64,000 bases of DNA from Hafnia alvei (GCF_964063325.1 NZ_OZ061315.1:1426001-1490000); one strand, 5' to 3'. Positions 7,969 through 17,397 are shown, numbered from the stretch's first letter. The notes: generated from the sequence alone by a model not told the origin. Numbers and translations: made by a program.

Positions 7969-8760
7969 ATGCGGGTTTCGTTGCCGATGTATGGAATCAA
8001 TCGCGATGATGTAGAGCTGCTCTGGCAGGGGCTTTCTCGCTGGTTGGCGCAGGAGGGCGAAGATGATTTGCCGCCCCATTTGTGCTGGCCGGACGATCTC
8101 TATGCGCATTGGCAGCAGCCTGATTTATTGCTCAGCCAAACCTGCGGCTATCCGCTACAGGAAACATTGAGTGCAAAAGTCGATGTGGTGGGCGTTTTCC
8201 GCTATCGCGCCCCAGGGTGTGAAGGTAACGATTATCGTAGTTTTTTAGTGGCGAGAAAACAGGACGCCGGTGCCGATATTGGTTCGTTTTTAGGCCGTAA
8301 AGCGGCGTATAACAGCGAGGATTCCCAGTCCGGCTACAATGCGTTGCGCTCGGTGATTGCACCCTTGGCGCATCATGGACGCTTTTTTGCCAGCACGTTA
8401 CAGACCGGATCGCACCGTGCCTCTCTGTTGGCGATTAAACAGGGCGACGCCGATATTGCCGCCATTGACTGCGTGACGCTGGCGCTGCTGCAAAAAGCAG
8501 AGCCGCAATGTATGAGTGGTTTGAAGATTATTGGCGAAACGCCACCGGCACCCGGTTTGCCGTTAATTACCGCGGCGGGAAATGAAACGCGTTTGCTGCG
8601 TTTGCGCCGTGCGCTGAAAAAAATGGTGGAAGATCCGTCGATGGCGGCGGTGCGATCGCGTTTATTGATTAGCGGCTTTAGCCCAATATCCCTGCATGAA
8701 TATCAGCGTTGTACCGATATGAAACTGCGGGCAGCCGCGCTAGGCGTGACGCGGCTGTAA
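7969..8760 (+). CDS. PhnD-like periplasmic-binding-fold protein without a signal peptide
   Basis: The 263-residue protein starts MRVSLPMYGINRDDVELLW. It has type-2 periplasmic-binding features: QTCGYPL (about 53-59), YRSFLVARKQDAGADIGSF, a GRKAAYNSEDSQSGYNALR binding loop (about 103-121), and GDADIAAIDCVTLALLQ. This is the pattern of PhnD/phosphate-phosphonate-type solute-binding proteins. There is no hydrophobic leader, so an exported role is doubtful and a cytoplasmic ligand-binding protein is possible. The ATG at 7969 is 9 bases after GAGGG; an alternative ATG (7960) overlaps the yehW stop but lacks room for a ribosome site. It is probably the fifth gene of the osmF operon. Function is unknown. 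Confidence 0.72.
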   Translation: MRVSLPMYGINRDDVELLWQGLSRWLAQEGEDDLPPHLCWPDDLYAHWQQPDLLLSQTCGYPLQETLSAKVDVVGVFRYRAPGCEGNDYRSFLVARKQDAGADIGSFLGRKAAYNSEDSQSGYNALRSVIAPLAHHGRFFASTLQTGSHRASLLAIKQGDADIAAIDCVTLALLQKAEPQCMSGLKIIGETPPAPGLPLITAAGNETRLLRLRRALKKMVEDPSMAAVRSRLLISGFSPISLHEYQRCTDMKLRAAALGVTRL

Positions 8761-8774
8761 TATCTTTTGCGAAC

Positions 8775-9230
8775 TTAGCGTTTTTGCAGCCAGCGATCGA
8801 GCTGGTTAGCGAATTCTTGTCTATCGCGCTGATGCAGCGTGGCAGGGCCGCCGGTTTGTACACCGCTGGCGCGCATGGTATCCATAAAATCACGCATGTT
8901 TAGGCGTTCTTTGATGTTGGCTTCGGTATAAAGCTCGCCGCGAGGATTTAACGCCACGCCGCCTTTTTCCAACACTTCGGCTGCCAAAGGAATATCTGCG
9001 GTGATGACTAGGTCACCGGGATTGACGCGGCGCACAATTTCGTTATCCGCAACGTCAAAACCGGCTTCAACGCGCAGGCTGCGAATAAAGCGCGATGGCG
9101 GGGTGCGGATGGTTTGGTTTGCGACCAGCGTGACAAAAATCCCGACGCGATCGGCGGCGCGAAACAATACCTCTTTGATCACGTTTGGGCAGGCATCGGC
9201 ATCGACCCAAATTTGTTTTGCTTCTGACAT
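8775..9230 (-). CDS. yaiI: YaiI/YqxD-family protein (UPF0178)
   Basis: The 151-residue protein closely matches E. coli YaiI (DUF188). It has IWVDADACPNVIKEVLFRAA at the start, GDLVITADIPLAAEVLEKG in the middle and RDFMDTMRASGVQTGGP near the end. The family adopts a PIN/NYN-like nuclease fold with conserved aspartates, but no activity is established. Its ATG shares one base with the hemF stop (TAATG), so it is translationally coupled to hemF, a pairing E. coli does not have. Confidence 0.9.
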   Translation of the reverse strand: MSEAKQIWVDADACPNVIKEVLFRAADRVGIFVTLVANQTIRTPPSRFIRSLRVEAGFDVADNEIVRRVNPGDLVITADIPLAAEVLEKGGVALNPRGELYTEANIKERLNMRDFMDTMRASGVQTGGPATLHQRDRQEFANQLDRWLQKR

Positions 9231-10147
9231 TACTCTTCCTTTAGCCAGTCTTGAACCGGCAAAAAATCACGCTCAAGCGCGGCCTCTGGTGAATTTGGCT
9301 CAGGGTGGAAATCATATTCCCAGCGAACCAGCGGCGGCATCGACATTAAAATAGACTCGGTTCTTCCCCCAGTTTGCAGGCCAAACAGCGTACCGCGATC
9401 CCATACCAAATTGAATTCAACATAGCGGCCACGACGATACAGCTGGAATTGACGTTCGCGTTCATCGAAGGGGGTGTCTTTGCGTTTGGCCACAATAGGC
9501 AGATAGGCGGCGTTAAAACCGTTTCCCACGGCCTGCATGAAATCAAAGCAGCGATCGAAATCAGGGGTATTTAAATCGTCAAAGAACAGGCCACCCACGC
9601 CGCGTGATTCTTGACGATGTTTGATAAAGAAATATTCATCGCACCACTTTTTATAGCGCGGATAAACCTCTTCGCCAAACGGCTGACACAGATTGCGTGC
9701 GGTGCGGTGCCAATGCAGTACGTCTTCTTTGAAAGGATAAAACGGGGTGAGATCGAAACCGCCGCCAAACCACCATACGGGCTCTTCGCCCTCTTTTTCA
9801 GCGATAAAAAAACGCACGTTAGCATGGCTGGTGGGCACATAAGGATTGAGCGGATGGATCACTAACGATACGCCCATCGCTTCGAAACTGCGTCCGGCTA
9901 ATTCAGGACGGTGTGCGGTGGCTGAGGCCGGGAGTTGCCCGCCGGTAACGTGGGAGAAATTGACGCCGGCCTGCTCAAATACGGCACCCTGAGTCAGTAC
10001 CCGGCTGCGTCCGCCACCACCGGCCTCGCGCTGCCAGTTATCCTCACGAAACGCAGATTGCCCATCGGCGGCAGCAATTTGCTGACAAAGAGAATCCTGC
10101 AGGTTCAGCAAAAAAGCTTTTACCTGCGCAGAAGAAGGCTTGCTCAT
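9230..10147 (-). CDS. hemF: Oxygen-dependent coproporphyrinogen III oxidase HemF
   Basis: The 305-residue enzyme oxidatively decarboxylates coproporphyrinogen III to protoporphyrinogen IX in aerobic heme synthesis. Family signatures are REAGGGGRSRVL, GVNFSHV, PTSHANVRFF, WWFGGGFDLTPFY and GLFFDDLNTPDFDRCF. The C-terminal half carries RGRYVEFNLVWDRGTLFGLQ. The ATG at 10147 (MSKPSSAQ, after GGAA) is preferred to an upstream in-frame ATG, and gives a length close to the 299 residues of E. coli HemF. It lies downstream of amiA in the same direction, as in E. coli. Confidence 0.96.
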   Translation of the reverse strand: MSKPSSAQVKAFLLNLQDSLCQQIAAADGQSAFREDNWQREAGGGGRSRVLTQGAVFEQAGVNFSHVTGGQLPASATAHRPELAGRSFEAMGVSLVIHPLNPYVPTSHANVRFFIAEKEGEEPVWWFGGGFDLTPFYPFKEDVLHWHRTARNLCQPFGEEVYPRYKKWCDEYFFIKHRQESRGVGGLFFDDLNTPDFDRCFDFMQAVGNGFNAAYLPIVAKRKDTPFDERERQFQLYRRGRYVEFNLVWDRGTLFGLQTGGRTESILMSMPPLVRWEYDFHPEPNSPEAALERDFLPVQDWLKEE

Positions 10148-10267
10148 GACGTTTTCCGCTACATTGCTCAATGAAATAAAATGCATCTAATGATGCAAAT
10201 AAGGGCGCCAGTATAGCGGAAAACGGGGCTTCTCTGTGGGATTAACTTCCCACGTTATCTTGCCAAA

Positions 10268-11140
10268 TTAACTCGGGCGCCGACGCTCGTGGGCATCGAA
10301 ATAGTCGAGGTATTTCATGATGCCGTTAGCGATAGCCTGCGAAATCTGCTGGCGGAAGGCCGTTGAGGTTAATAGCTGTTCTTCCTGATGATTGGTGATA
10401 AACGAAGTTTCAACCAACACAGAGGGGATCGACGGTGATTTTAAAACTGCAAATGCGGCCTGTTCGGTATGCTGGCTGTGCAGATGGTGCACCGGTTTAA
10501 TATGGTCTAACAGGTGACGGCCTAACGTGAGGCTATTCTTGATGGTGTCGGTTTGCACTAAATCGAATAACACCTGCTGAAGATAATTATTATCTTCATC
10601 GGCGTATTTAGCCCCTGCCACTTTGTCGGCATCGTTTTCACGCTGCGACATATATTTTGCCATCGTGCTGCTTGCGCCGCGGTTGGAGAGGGCAAACACC
10701 GATGCGCCCGATGCGGTTGGGCTGGTGAATCCATCGGCGTGGATAGAGACGAACAGATCGGCCTGATGCTGATGGGCAATTTCTACCCGCTTATATAGCG
10801 GAATAAAGAAATCATCTTCACGCGTCATTTTAACGTCAATATTGCCATGTTCGCGCAGATGGTCGCGCACGTAGTGGGCAATCTCTAACACCACATGTTT
10901 CTCTTTGGCTCCTTGATGCCCCACCGCTCCAGGGTCGATACCGCCGTGACCCGGATCAAGCATGATGACCTTGCGTGCGCCCGGTGCTTTTTTTGCCGGT
11001 TTTGCCGTCAAGGCTGTGCTGCTGGCGGAGGCCGTGTCGACTTTACTTCCCGCCAGCGCCATTGCCGCCAATCCAGACAGGAGGAACTGACGACGGGAAG
11101 TATATTTAGGCAATAAACGGAAGTGGGAGAAATTCTTCAT
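10268..11140 (-). CDS. amiA: N-acetylmuramoyl-L-alanine amidase AmiA
   Basis: The 290-residue enzyme cleaves the amide bond between muramic acid and the peptide stem, helping daughter-cell separation. It carries a Tat signal (SRRQFL, about 16-21) and a hydrophobic stretch ending around ASA, as in E. coli AmiA. The Amidase_3 domain has the zinc ligands in DPGHGGIDPGAVG, a glutamate in KEKHVVLEIA, SIHADGF, and the catalytic glutamate in VLVETSFITN. No clear ribosome site precedes the ATG. The order amiA-hemF is the E. coli order. Confidence 0.95.
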   Translation of the reverse strand: MKNFSHFRLLPKYTSRRQFLLSGLAAMALAGSKVDTASASSTALTAKPAKKAPGARKVIMLDPGHGGIDPGAVGHQGAKEKHVVLEIAHYVRDHLREHGNIDVKMTREDDFFIPLYKRVEIAHQHQADLFVSIHADGFTSPTASGASVFALSNRGASSTMAKYMSQRENDADKVAGAKYADEDNNYLQQVLFDLVQTDTIKNSLTLGRHLLDHIKPVHHLHSQHTEQAAFAVLKSPSIPSVLVETSFITNHQEEQLLTSTAFRQQISQAIANGIMKYLDYFDAHERRRPS

Positions 11141-11343
11141 GTGATGAATGATTCATTAGCCATTGATAACAAACAGAGGCTGAATAGTAACGCGTCGCAG
11201 CCGCAATGATCGAGTTGAGAACTATTTCGAACTGTTACCTTGTTTGAGGCTGTTCATAGAACGGTACTTTACTGCTTTACAGCGCTGTGTTTGTTATTCA
11301 TTTTGATGTTCTATTCGATATTGAAGATGCATAGGCCATCGCG

Positions 11344-14300
11344 ATGAAATCTAATTCTGCTGATAACGCTGTTAACTCGCTGTCTGTTGTTCTTTCTCGT
11401 CGTGACTGGGAAAACCCTGTTTGCACGCAATATCGACGTTTACCGGCCCATCCGCCTTTTAATAGCTGGCGCAACACGCAGGATGCGCAAAACGATCGGC
11501 CTTCGTTGCAGCGGATTTCACTGAATGGCGTCTGGGCATTTAGCTATTTTAACCAACCTGAACAGGTGCCAGAGTCTTGGCTGCATGCGGATTTAGACGA
11601 GGCTGATGCGTTACAGGTGCCGTCTAACTGGCAAATGGCGGGCTATGATGCACCTATCTATACCAACATCACCTATCCGATCCCGGTCAATCCTCCGTTT
11701 GTGCCACAGCAAAACCCAACGGGGTGTTATTCGCTTGCGTTTAGCGTGGATGACGCGTGGCTGAAGCAGGGGCAAACACGGGTTATTTTTGACGGCGTAA
11801 ATTCTGCTTTTTATCTTTGGTGTAATGGTCAATGGATTGGCTATTCGCAGGATAGCCGCCTGCCCGCCGAGTTTGATCTCACCCATGCATTGCATACCGG
11901 GGAAAACCGGCTGGCGGTGTTGGTGCTACGTTGGAGCGACGGTACCTATCTTGAAGATCAGGATATGTGGCGCATGAGCGGTATTTTTCGTGATGTGACG
12001 CTGCTGCATAAACCTGCCACACACCTGTGCGATGTTCAGATTAGTACGCATTTGGGAGCCGGCTTTTATCACGCCGATCTTGAGGTTTTGGTGCGGCTGA
12101 ATCGTCCTGAACCGAGCTATTATGCCCGCGTACAGCTATGGCGAAACGATCGCTGCGTTGCCGAACATCAGCAGGCTATCGGCAGTGATGTTGTGGATGA
12201 GCGTGGAGCCTATAACGATCGCACCACGCTGCGTTTGCGAGTGAAAAAACCTCTGTTGTGGAGTGCGGAAGAACCTCATCTCTATCGTGCGGTGGTTTCA
12301 CTCTGTGACGAGCAGGGCGGCGTTGTTGACGTTGAAGCCTATGACGTTGGGTTTCGGCAGATAGAAATCAGCCATGGGCAGCTCAAACTGAACGGTAAGC
12401 CCTTGCTGATACGCGGCGCCAATCGTCATGAGCACCATCCTGAGCAGGGACAGGTGATGGATGAAGAAACCATGCGCCGCGATATTATTTTGCTCAAGCA
12501 GCACAATTTTAATGCAGTGCGCTGTTCCCATTATCCCAATCATCCGCGGTGGTATCGGCTGTGTGACCAATATGGATTGTACGTGGTGGATGAGGCCAAT
12601 ATCGAAACGCACGGCATGATCCCGATGAATCGGTTAAGTGACGATCCGGTTTGGTTTAATGCGATGAGCGAACGCGTGACGCGTATGGTGCAGCGCGATC
12701 GTAACCATCCATCGATAATTATCTGGTCGCTAGGGAACGAATCTGGCCACGGCTGTCATCATGATGCGCTTTATCGCTGGGTAAAAAGTAACGACCCGAC
12801 TCGGCCCGTTCAATATGAAGGTGGGGGTGCCAATACTGCCGCCACCGATATTCTTTGCCCGATGTATGCGCGTGTGGAGCAGGATCAGCCGCACCCAACC
12901 GTACCCAAATGGTCAATTAAAAAGTGGGTGGGGCTGCCGGACGAAGCGCGTCCGCTGATCCTGTGTGAATATGCCCACGCGATGGGTAACAGCTTGGGTG
13001 GATTTGATCGCTATTGGCAGGCATTTCGTAAGTATCCGCGTTTGCAGGGTGGCTTCGTGTGGGATTGGGTCGATCAGGCGTTGACTAAAGTGGATGAAAA
13101 AGGCGAAGCGTATTGGGCCTACGGGGGAGACTTTGGTGATACGCCAAACGATCGCCAGTTTTGTCTGAATGGTTTAGTGTTCCCCGACAGAACGCCGCAT
13201 CCAGCGTTGTTTGAAGCCCAGCGTGCGCAGCAATTTTTCCAGTTCCGGTTGGTCGAACAAAACCCGCTCAGCGTAGAAATCACCAGCGAATATCTGTTTC
13301 GAACCAGCGATAACGAACAGCTATTTTGGAACGTCGCGCAGGATGGAAATATTCTGGCGACGGGCTGTATCGCGCTCAATCTGTTGGCGGAGGCTTCGCA
13401 GCACATCGTGTTAGGCGAGATGCCTGAGGTAACGTCTTCAGGTGAACTGTGGCTTAACGTAGAAGTACGTCAGCGTGAAGCAACGCCGTGGTCTGAGGAA
13501 AATCACCGCTGCGCGTGGGATCAGTGGCGGTTGACGCAGCCACTCGCTCTTCCTACGGCTGATGAAGCGTGCGGCATAGCGCCTCGCTTGGAGATGTCTG
13601 GCGATGAGTATTGCGTTATTTGGCAGGATCAGCGCTGGCAGTTTAACCGCCAAACCGGTTTTCTTGAACAGTGGTGGCAGGCTGGCAAAGCCACGCTGTT
13701 AACACCGCTGCAAGACAACTTTACGCGTGCGCCGTTGGATAACGATATTGGCGTGAGTGAAGTGGCGCGCATCGATCCCAACGCGTGGGTTGAACGCTGG
13801 AAGAAAGCGGGCATGTACGCATTGGACGTTCAGTTGTTGCAATTGACTGCGGATGTAGTTTCTCAAGGCATTCAAATCACGACAGAGCATGCTTACCATA
13901 GCCAGCAAGCGGTGTTGTTTATCAGTCGAAAAACTTATCTTGTCGATCGTCAGGGCAAGCTGCATATCACCGTGAAGGTGGATGTGGCCCACGGCATACC
14001 CGCACCTGCACGCATTGGCTTAAGCTGTCAGGTCGCTGAAGTGGTGGCAGATGCCACATGGCTGGGGCTTGGCCCACACGAAAACTACCCTGATCGGCAG
14101 CTTGCCGCGCAGCACGGGCGCTGGACGTTACCGCTTGCTGAACTGCATACCCCTTATATTTTCCCTAGCGAAAATGGACTGCGCTGTCATACGCGCCAGC
14201 TGGAATTTGGCAACTGGCAATGGCTGGGAAATTTCCATTTTAGCCTGAGTCGATTCAGCCAGAGACAGCTGATGGAAACCTCTCATCAGCACCGATTACA

Positions 14301-14460
14301 TGAAGAACAGGGCGTATGGGTTAACATTGATGGCTTTCATATGGGCGTTGGCGGGGATGATTCATGGAGCCCCAGCGTGAGCCCAGATTTCCTGCTCAGC
14401 GATCCGCATTATTGCTATTCGCTGGTTTGGTTCGCCGATATGCCAGCATCCGTTGGATAA
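11344..14460 (+). CDS. lacZ: Beta-galactosidase LacZ
   Basis: The 1038-residue glycoside hydrolase family 2 enzyme hydrolyses lactose and other beta-galactosides. The acid/base glutamate is E466 in WSLGNESGHG and the nucleophile is E542 in LILCEYAHAMGNS, equivalent to E461 and E537 of E. coli LacZ. The domain order is a jelly-roll N-terminal domain, two immunoglobulin-like domains around the TIM barrel, and the Bgal_small_N domain from about residue 760. Length fits (E. coli 1023). No lacI, lacY or other permease lies near; it sits alone between amiA and ypeA, where E. coli has no such gene. The ribosome site is weak (AGG 9 bases upstream). I saw no clear operator in the 203-bp upstream gap. 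Confidence 0.95.
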   Translation: MKSNSADNAVNSLSVVLSRRDWENPVCTQYRRLPAHPPFNSWRNTQDAQNDRPSLQRISLNGVWAFSYFNQPEQVPESWLHADLDEADALQVPSNWQMAGYDAPIYTNITYPIPVNPPFVPQQNPTGCYSLAFSVDDAWLKQGQTRVIFDGVNSAFYLWCNGQWIGYSQDSRLPAEFDLTHALHTGENRLAVLVLRWSDGTYLEDQDMWRMSGIFRDVTLLHKPATHLCDVQISTHLGAGFYHADLEVLVRLNRPEPSYYARVQLWRNDRCVAEHQQAIGSDVVDERGAYNDRTTLRLRVKKPLLWSAEEPHLYRAVVSLCDEQGGVVDVEAYDVGFRQIEISHGQLKLNGKPLLIRGANRHEHHPEQGQVMDEETMRRDIILLKQHNFNAVRCSHYPNHPRWYRLCDQYGLYVVDEANIETHGMIPMNRLSDDPVWFNAMSERVTRMVQRDRNHPSIIIWSLGNESGHGCHHDALYRWVKSNDPTRPVQYEGGGANTAATDILCPMYARVEQDQPHPTVPKWSIKKWVGLPDEARPLILCEYAHAMGNSLGGFDRYWQAFRKYPRLQGGFVWDWVDQALTKVDEKGEAYWAYGGDFGDTPNDRQFCLNGLVFPDRTPHPALFEAQRAQQFFQFRLVEQNPLSVEITSEYLFRTSDNEQLFWNVAQDGNILATGCIALNLLAEASQHIVLGEMPEVTSSGELWLNVEVRQREATPWSEENHRCAWDQWRLTQPLALPTADEACGIAPRLEMSGDEYCVIWQDQRWQFNRQTGFLEQWWQAGKATLLTPLQDNFTRAPLDNDIGVSEVARIDPNAWVERWKKAGMYALDVQLLQLTADVVSQGIQITTEHAYHSQQAVLFISRKTYLVDRQGKLHITVKVDVAHGIPAPARIGLSCQVAEVVADATWLGLGPHENYPDRQLAAQHGRWTLPLAELHTPYIFPSENGLRCHTRQLEFGNWQWLGNFHFSLSRFSQRQLMETSHQHRLHEEQGVWVNIDGFHMGVGGDDSWSPSVSPDFLLSDPHYCYSLVWFADMPASVG

Positions 14461-14551
14461 GCCCATGGAAACAGTAAGATAACTTTTTCGTTGCGTATCG
14501 AAGGATTCCGGCGATAATTAGGTATTAATACAAATAATTACGGTCAGAATC

Positions 14552-14977
14552 ATGGAAATCCGCGTTTTTAAACAAGCTGATTTTGAAGAAGTTACTACTC
14601 TATGGGAGCGCTGCGATCTGCTGCGCCCGTGGAACGATCCGGAAACGGATATTGAGCGTAAGCTCAATCACGACGCGGATTTGTTTCTCGTCGCAGAGGT
14701 CGGCGGTGAGGTGGTGGGGACCGTCATGGGCGGTTATGACGGCCACCGTGGCACGGCGTATTATTTGGGCGTTCACCCTGATTTTCGCGGCCGTGGCATT
14801 GCCAATGCGCTGATTAGTCGCCTAGAGAAAAAGTTGATCGCCCGCGGCTGTCCAAAGATTCAAATCTTGGTCAGTGAAGAAAATGATGCGGTTATCGGCA
14901 TGTATGAGAAGCTGGACTACGAAACGCAGGACACGCTGTGTCTGAGCAAAAGACTGATTGAAGATCACGAATACTGA
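14552..14977 (+). CDS. ypeA: GNAT acetyltransferase YpeA
   Basis: The 141-residue protein matches E. coli YpeA: MEIRVFKQADFEEVTTLW at the start, GTVMGGYDGHRG, then the acetyl-CoA loop HPDFRGRGIANALISRLE (about 80-97). It should transfer an acetyl group from acetyl-CoA to an unknown acceptor. It lies upstream of yfeZ and yfeY in the same direction, the E. coli neighbourhood. Confidence 0.93.
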   Translation: MEIRVFKQADFEEVTTLWERCDLLRPWNDPETDIERKLNHDADLFLVAEVGGEVVGTVMGGYDGHRGTAYYLGVHPDFRGRGIANALISRLEKKLIARGCPKIQILVSEENDAVIGMYEKLDYETQDTLCLSKRLIEDHEY

Positions 14978-15054
14978 TCGCGCTTGCTGGGCTCGTTATT
15001 TTGCTAAAACACGATAACGAGCTGAAACGTCTAGTTTATTTCTTATGAGTGGCT

Positions 15055-15522
15055 ATGCTCCATCGCACCTATTCCCCTGATGATTTTAATACCCACGGCA
15101 TGTTGCGCTTACCGTGGGCGTTTTGGCTGGTTTTGATATTACAGGCTAAAACCTGGTTTTTGTTTGTGGTAGCGGGGTCATCGCGCCAGCAAGGCGCCGA
15201 TTTGTTGGCGCTGTTTTACCCCGATCGCGGTTTATTTTGGAGTGGAATGCTGGTTGGTCTTCCGGCCGCTTTGGGCTTTTTATTGAGCGGGCGACGTCAT
15301 TTATGGAAAGGCCTTTGGAAAAGCTGGCGTTGGATTTTAATCCTCACTACGCTGGCGCAAATGGGGCTACAGGCCGTGCCTTTCTGGACCAACAGCAATG
15401 ATGTCACGTTGCTCTCTTTAGCTATTTTATTGTTGGATCTGCTGGCGGTGGCCTATTTGCTGTTTAATTCCCGTCTGAGTGATAGTTTCAAGATCAGCGA
15501 ATCATTTAAACCCGAGACCTAG
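15055..15522 (+). CDS. yfeZ: Inner membrane protein YfeZ (DUF2919 family)
   Basis: The 155-residue protein has four hydrophobic segments (about 23-42, 64-83, 96-115, 123-143) and the family's start of a YSPDDFNTHGMLRLP type. LLALFYPDRGLFWSGMLVGL resembles E. coli YfeZ. Either GTG 15049 or ATG 15055 could be the start; neither has a good ribosome site, and the ATG is chosen. Function unknown. Its position between ypeA and yfeY matches E. coli. Confidence 0.82.
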   Translation: MLHRTYSPDDFNTHGMLRLPWAFWLVLILQAKTWFLFVVAGSSRQQGADLLALFYPDRGLFWSGMLVGLPAALGFLLSGRRHLWKGLWKSWRWILILTTLAQMGLQAVPFWTNSNDVTLLSLAILLLDLLAVAYLLFNSRLSDSFKISESFKPET

Positions 15523-15563
15523 GCGCGGATGACGCGTTTAGGTGAAATTAGGGAAAAGTTTTC

Positions 15564-15591
15564 GGCACTTTTTCCTCGATGTGCACTCCAA
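15564..15591 (+). promoter_or_regulatory. Possible sigma-E promoter of yfeY
   Basis: GGCACTT (15564-15570) is followed after 16 bases by TCCAA (15587-15591), close to the sigma-E pattern GGAACTT-N16-TCTRA. E. coli yfeY belongs to the RpoE regulon. The implied leader is about 50 nt. It is a match by eye only. Confidence 0.42.
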
Positions 15592-15650
15592 CCAGCCAGA
15601 TAAACTTTTTCGGGCGTGCTGACCACGACTCGATACCAAGGAGCATTCGC

Positions 15651-16235
15651 ATGAATTTTCGTCCTCTGTTGTTGGCAGTTCCGTTGTTATTAACGGGCTG
15701 CTCTACGATGAGTCATATGTCATGGTCCAGCTTGTCACCGCTAAACTGGTTTGGTAGCTCGGTAGAGGTGAGCGACATGGGCGTTGCAGGTATCAATGCC
15801 AGCACGCCGCTAAACGAAGCCGATATCAATAAGGCGTTAGATAATGATTATCGCCTGCGTTCTGGTATGGGCACGCGTAACGGAACCGTCACCTCGTTTT
15901 ATCAGGCGCTGGACGGCGACACGCTGGTGATGACCATCAGCGGCGACGACAAAGGCACCGTGAAACGCGTTAACGTTGAAAACGACGCGATTAAAACGGC
16001 ATGGGGCGTAAAAATAGGCACGCCGTTTAGCGATCTTTATGAGAAAGCCTATGGCGTGTGCCAGAAAGGTCAGGGCGATAACGCCAATGACGTGGAATGC
16101 GTGGCCAAAGAGAGCCGCCACGTGAGCTATCTGTTCAGCGGTGAATGGCATGGGCCAGAAGGCTTAATGCCGTCTGACGATACGCTGAAAAATTGGAAGA
16201 TTACGCAGATTGTTTGGCACGCCAACGCGATCTAA
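15651..16235 (+). CDS. yfeY: RpoE-regulated lipoprotein YfeY
   Basis: The 194-residue protein has a lipoprotein signal (LLLTGC, lipidated Cys17), so it is anchored to a membrane facing the periplasm. The mature part matches E. coli YfeY, including MSWSSLSPLNWFGSS and TPLNEADINKALDNDYRLRSG. AAGGAG lies 7 bases before the ATG, which rules out the longer upstream reading. It is thought to be part of the envelope stress regulon; biochemical function is unknown. A possible sigma-E promoter lies upstream. Confidence 0.92.
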   Translation: MNFRPLLLAVPLLLTGCSTMSHMSWSSLSPLNWFGSSVEVSDMGVAGINASTPLNEADINKALDNDYRLRSGMGTRNGTVTSFYQALDGDTLVMTISGDDKGTVKRVNVENDAIKTAWGVKIGTPFSDLYEKAYGVCQKGQGDNANDVECVAKESRHVSYLFSGEWHGPEGLMPSDDTLKNWKITQIVWHANAI

Positions 16236-16457
16236 ATTCTTTCGTTCTACGTGACAGCCTGCCTTTTGAAAGCGCCGATTTGAATGTTTAAAACCGGCGC
16301 TTTTCCTGACTAAATACCTCTTTTTTGTTCTGAATTCTTGCTTTTTAGCAAGGCAACGCCCTCGGCATAGCGTAAACTACGCGCAATTAAATCGCGCTGA
16401 AGTGAACGACGTTAGCTTTGAGTGCGGCAAATCAGTCAAAAAGGGAGATGACGTTTA

Positions 16458-17357
16458 ATGTCTCAGCCACAAAGCGGTATTTTATTAGAGCATTGTCGTT
16501 TTGGTATTTTTATTGAAGCCATGGTGCAAGGCGATCTTGATGCAGTACGTCAGGGATGCAAAGCCTTTGTCAAAAGCTTGGAAGAGCTGCAAGCGCAATA
16601 TCCTCAGGAACGTTTAGGCGCGGTTATCGCTTTCGGTAACGATGTTTGGCGCGATCTTTCCGCAGGCGTTGGCGCTCCAGATCTGAAACCTTTTACCCCA
16701 CTCGGCAAAGGTTTAGCTCCGGCAACCCAGCGTGACCTGCTGATCCACATTCAGTCTTTACGCCATGATATTAACTTCTCTTTAGCTCAGGCCGCGCTGG
16801 CTGCCTTTGGTAACAGCATTCACGTTGAAGAAGAAGTGCACGGTTTCCGCTGGGTTGAAGAGCGCGATTTGAGCGGCTTTATTGACGGCACCGAAAACCC
16901 GAAAGACGAGCAGCGTCCTATCGTGGGCGTTATCGGCAATGACGACGCCGATGCGGGCGGTAGCTACGTATTTGTGCAGCGCTGGGAGCACAACCTTAAG
17001 CAATGGGGTCGTTTCAGCACTGAGCAACAAGAGCAGATTATCGGTCGTACTAAGCACGACAGCGAAGAGCTCGATCCAGAATCACGCCCAGATACCTCAC
17101 ACGTTAGCCGTGTTGACCTGAGCGAAGATGGCAAAGGCCTGAAAATTTTGCGTCAAAGCCTGCCATACGGCACCGCAAGCGGCGCACATGGTTTGATGTT
17201 TATCGCGTATTGTGGCCGTTTGCATAATATCGAAAAACAGCTGCTGAGCATGTTTGGTGACTTAGACGGCAAGCGCGATCAGCTGTTGCGCTTCAGTAAA
17301 GCGGTAACCGGTAGCTACTACTTTGCGCCGTCGTTAGATCGCTTGATGTCGCTGTAA
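16458..17357 (+). CDS. yfeX: Dyp-type heme peroxidase YfeX
   Basis: The 299-residue cytoplasmic protein has the Dyp-peroxidase signature GFIDG (140-144, catalytic Asp143), the proximal heme histidine His215 in DTSHVSRVD and the distal Arg232 in KILRQSLPYG; these match E. coli YfeX by position. E. coli YfeX oxidises porphyrinogens and has been proposed to release iron from heme. AAGGGAG lies about 10 bases before the ATG. A terminator follows. Confidence 0.95.
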   Translation: MSQPQSGILLEHCRFGIFIEAMVQGDLDAVRQGCKAFVKSLEELQAQYPQERLGAVIAFGNDVWRDLSAGVGAPDLKPFTPLGKGLAPATQRDLLIHIQSLRHDINFSLAQAALAAFGNSIHVEEEVHGFRWVEERDLSGFIDGTENPKDEQRPIVGVIGNDDADAGGSYVFVQRWEHNLKQWGRFSTEQQEQIIGRTKHDSEELDPESRPDTSHVSRVDLSEDGKGLKILRQSLPYGTASGAHGLMFIAYCGRLHNIEKQLLSMFGDLDGKRDQLLRFSKAVTGSYYFAPSLDRLMSL

Positions 17358-17364
17358 TCCATAT

Positions 17365-17397
17365 CAAACCGCCTGCTTCCGCGGGCGGTTATTTTTC
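17365..17397 (+). terminator. Rho-independent terminator of yfeX
   Basis: AACCGCC (17367-17373) pairs with GGCGGTT (17384-17390), then ATTTTTCTC. Inner GC pairs extend the stem. Confidence 0.78.

Noticed and set aside
11344..14460. EbgA (evolved beta-galactosidase)
   Set aside because: No ebgC or ebgR follows and motifs and length fit LacZ better.
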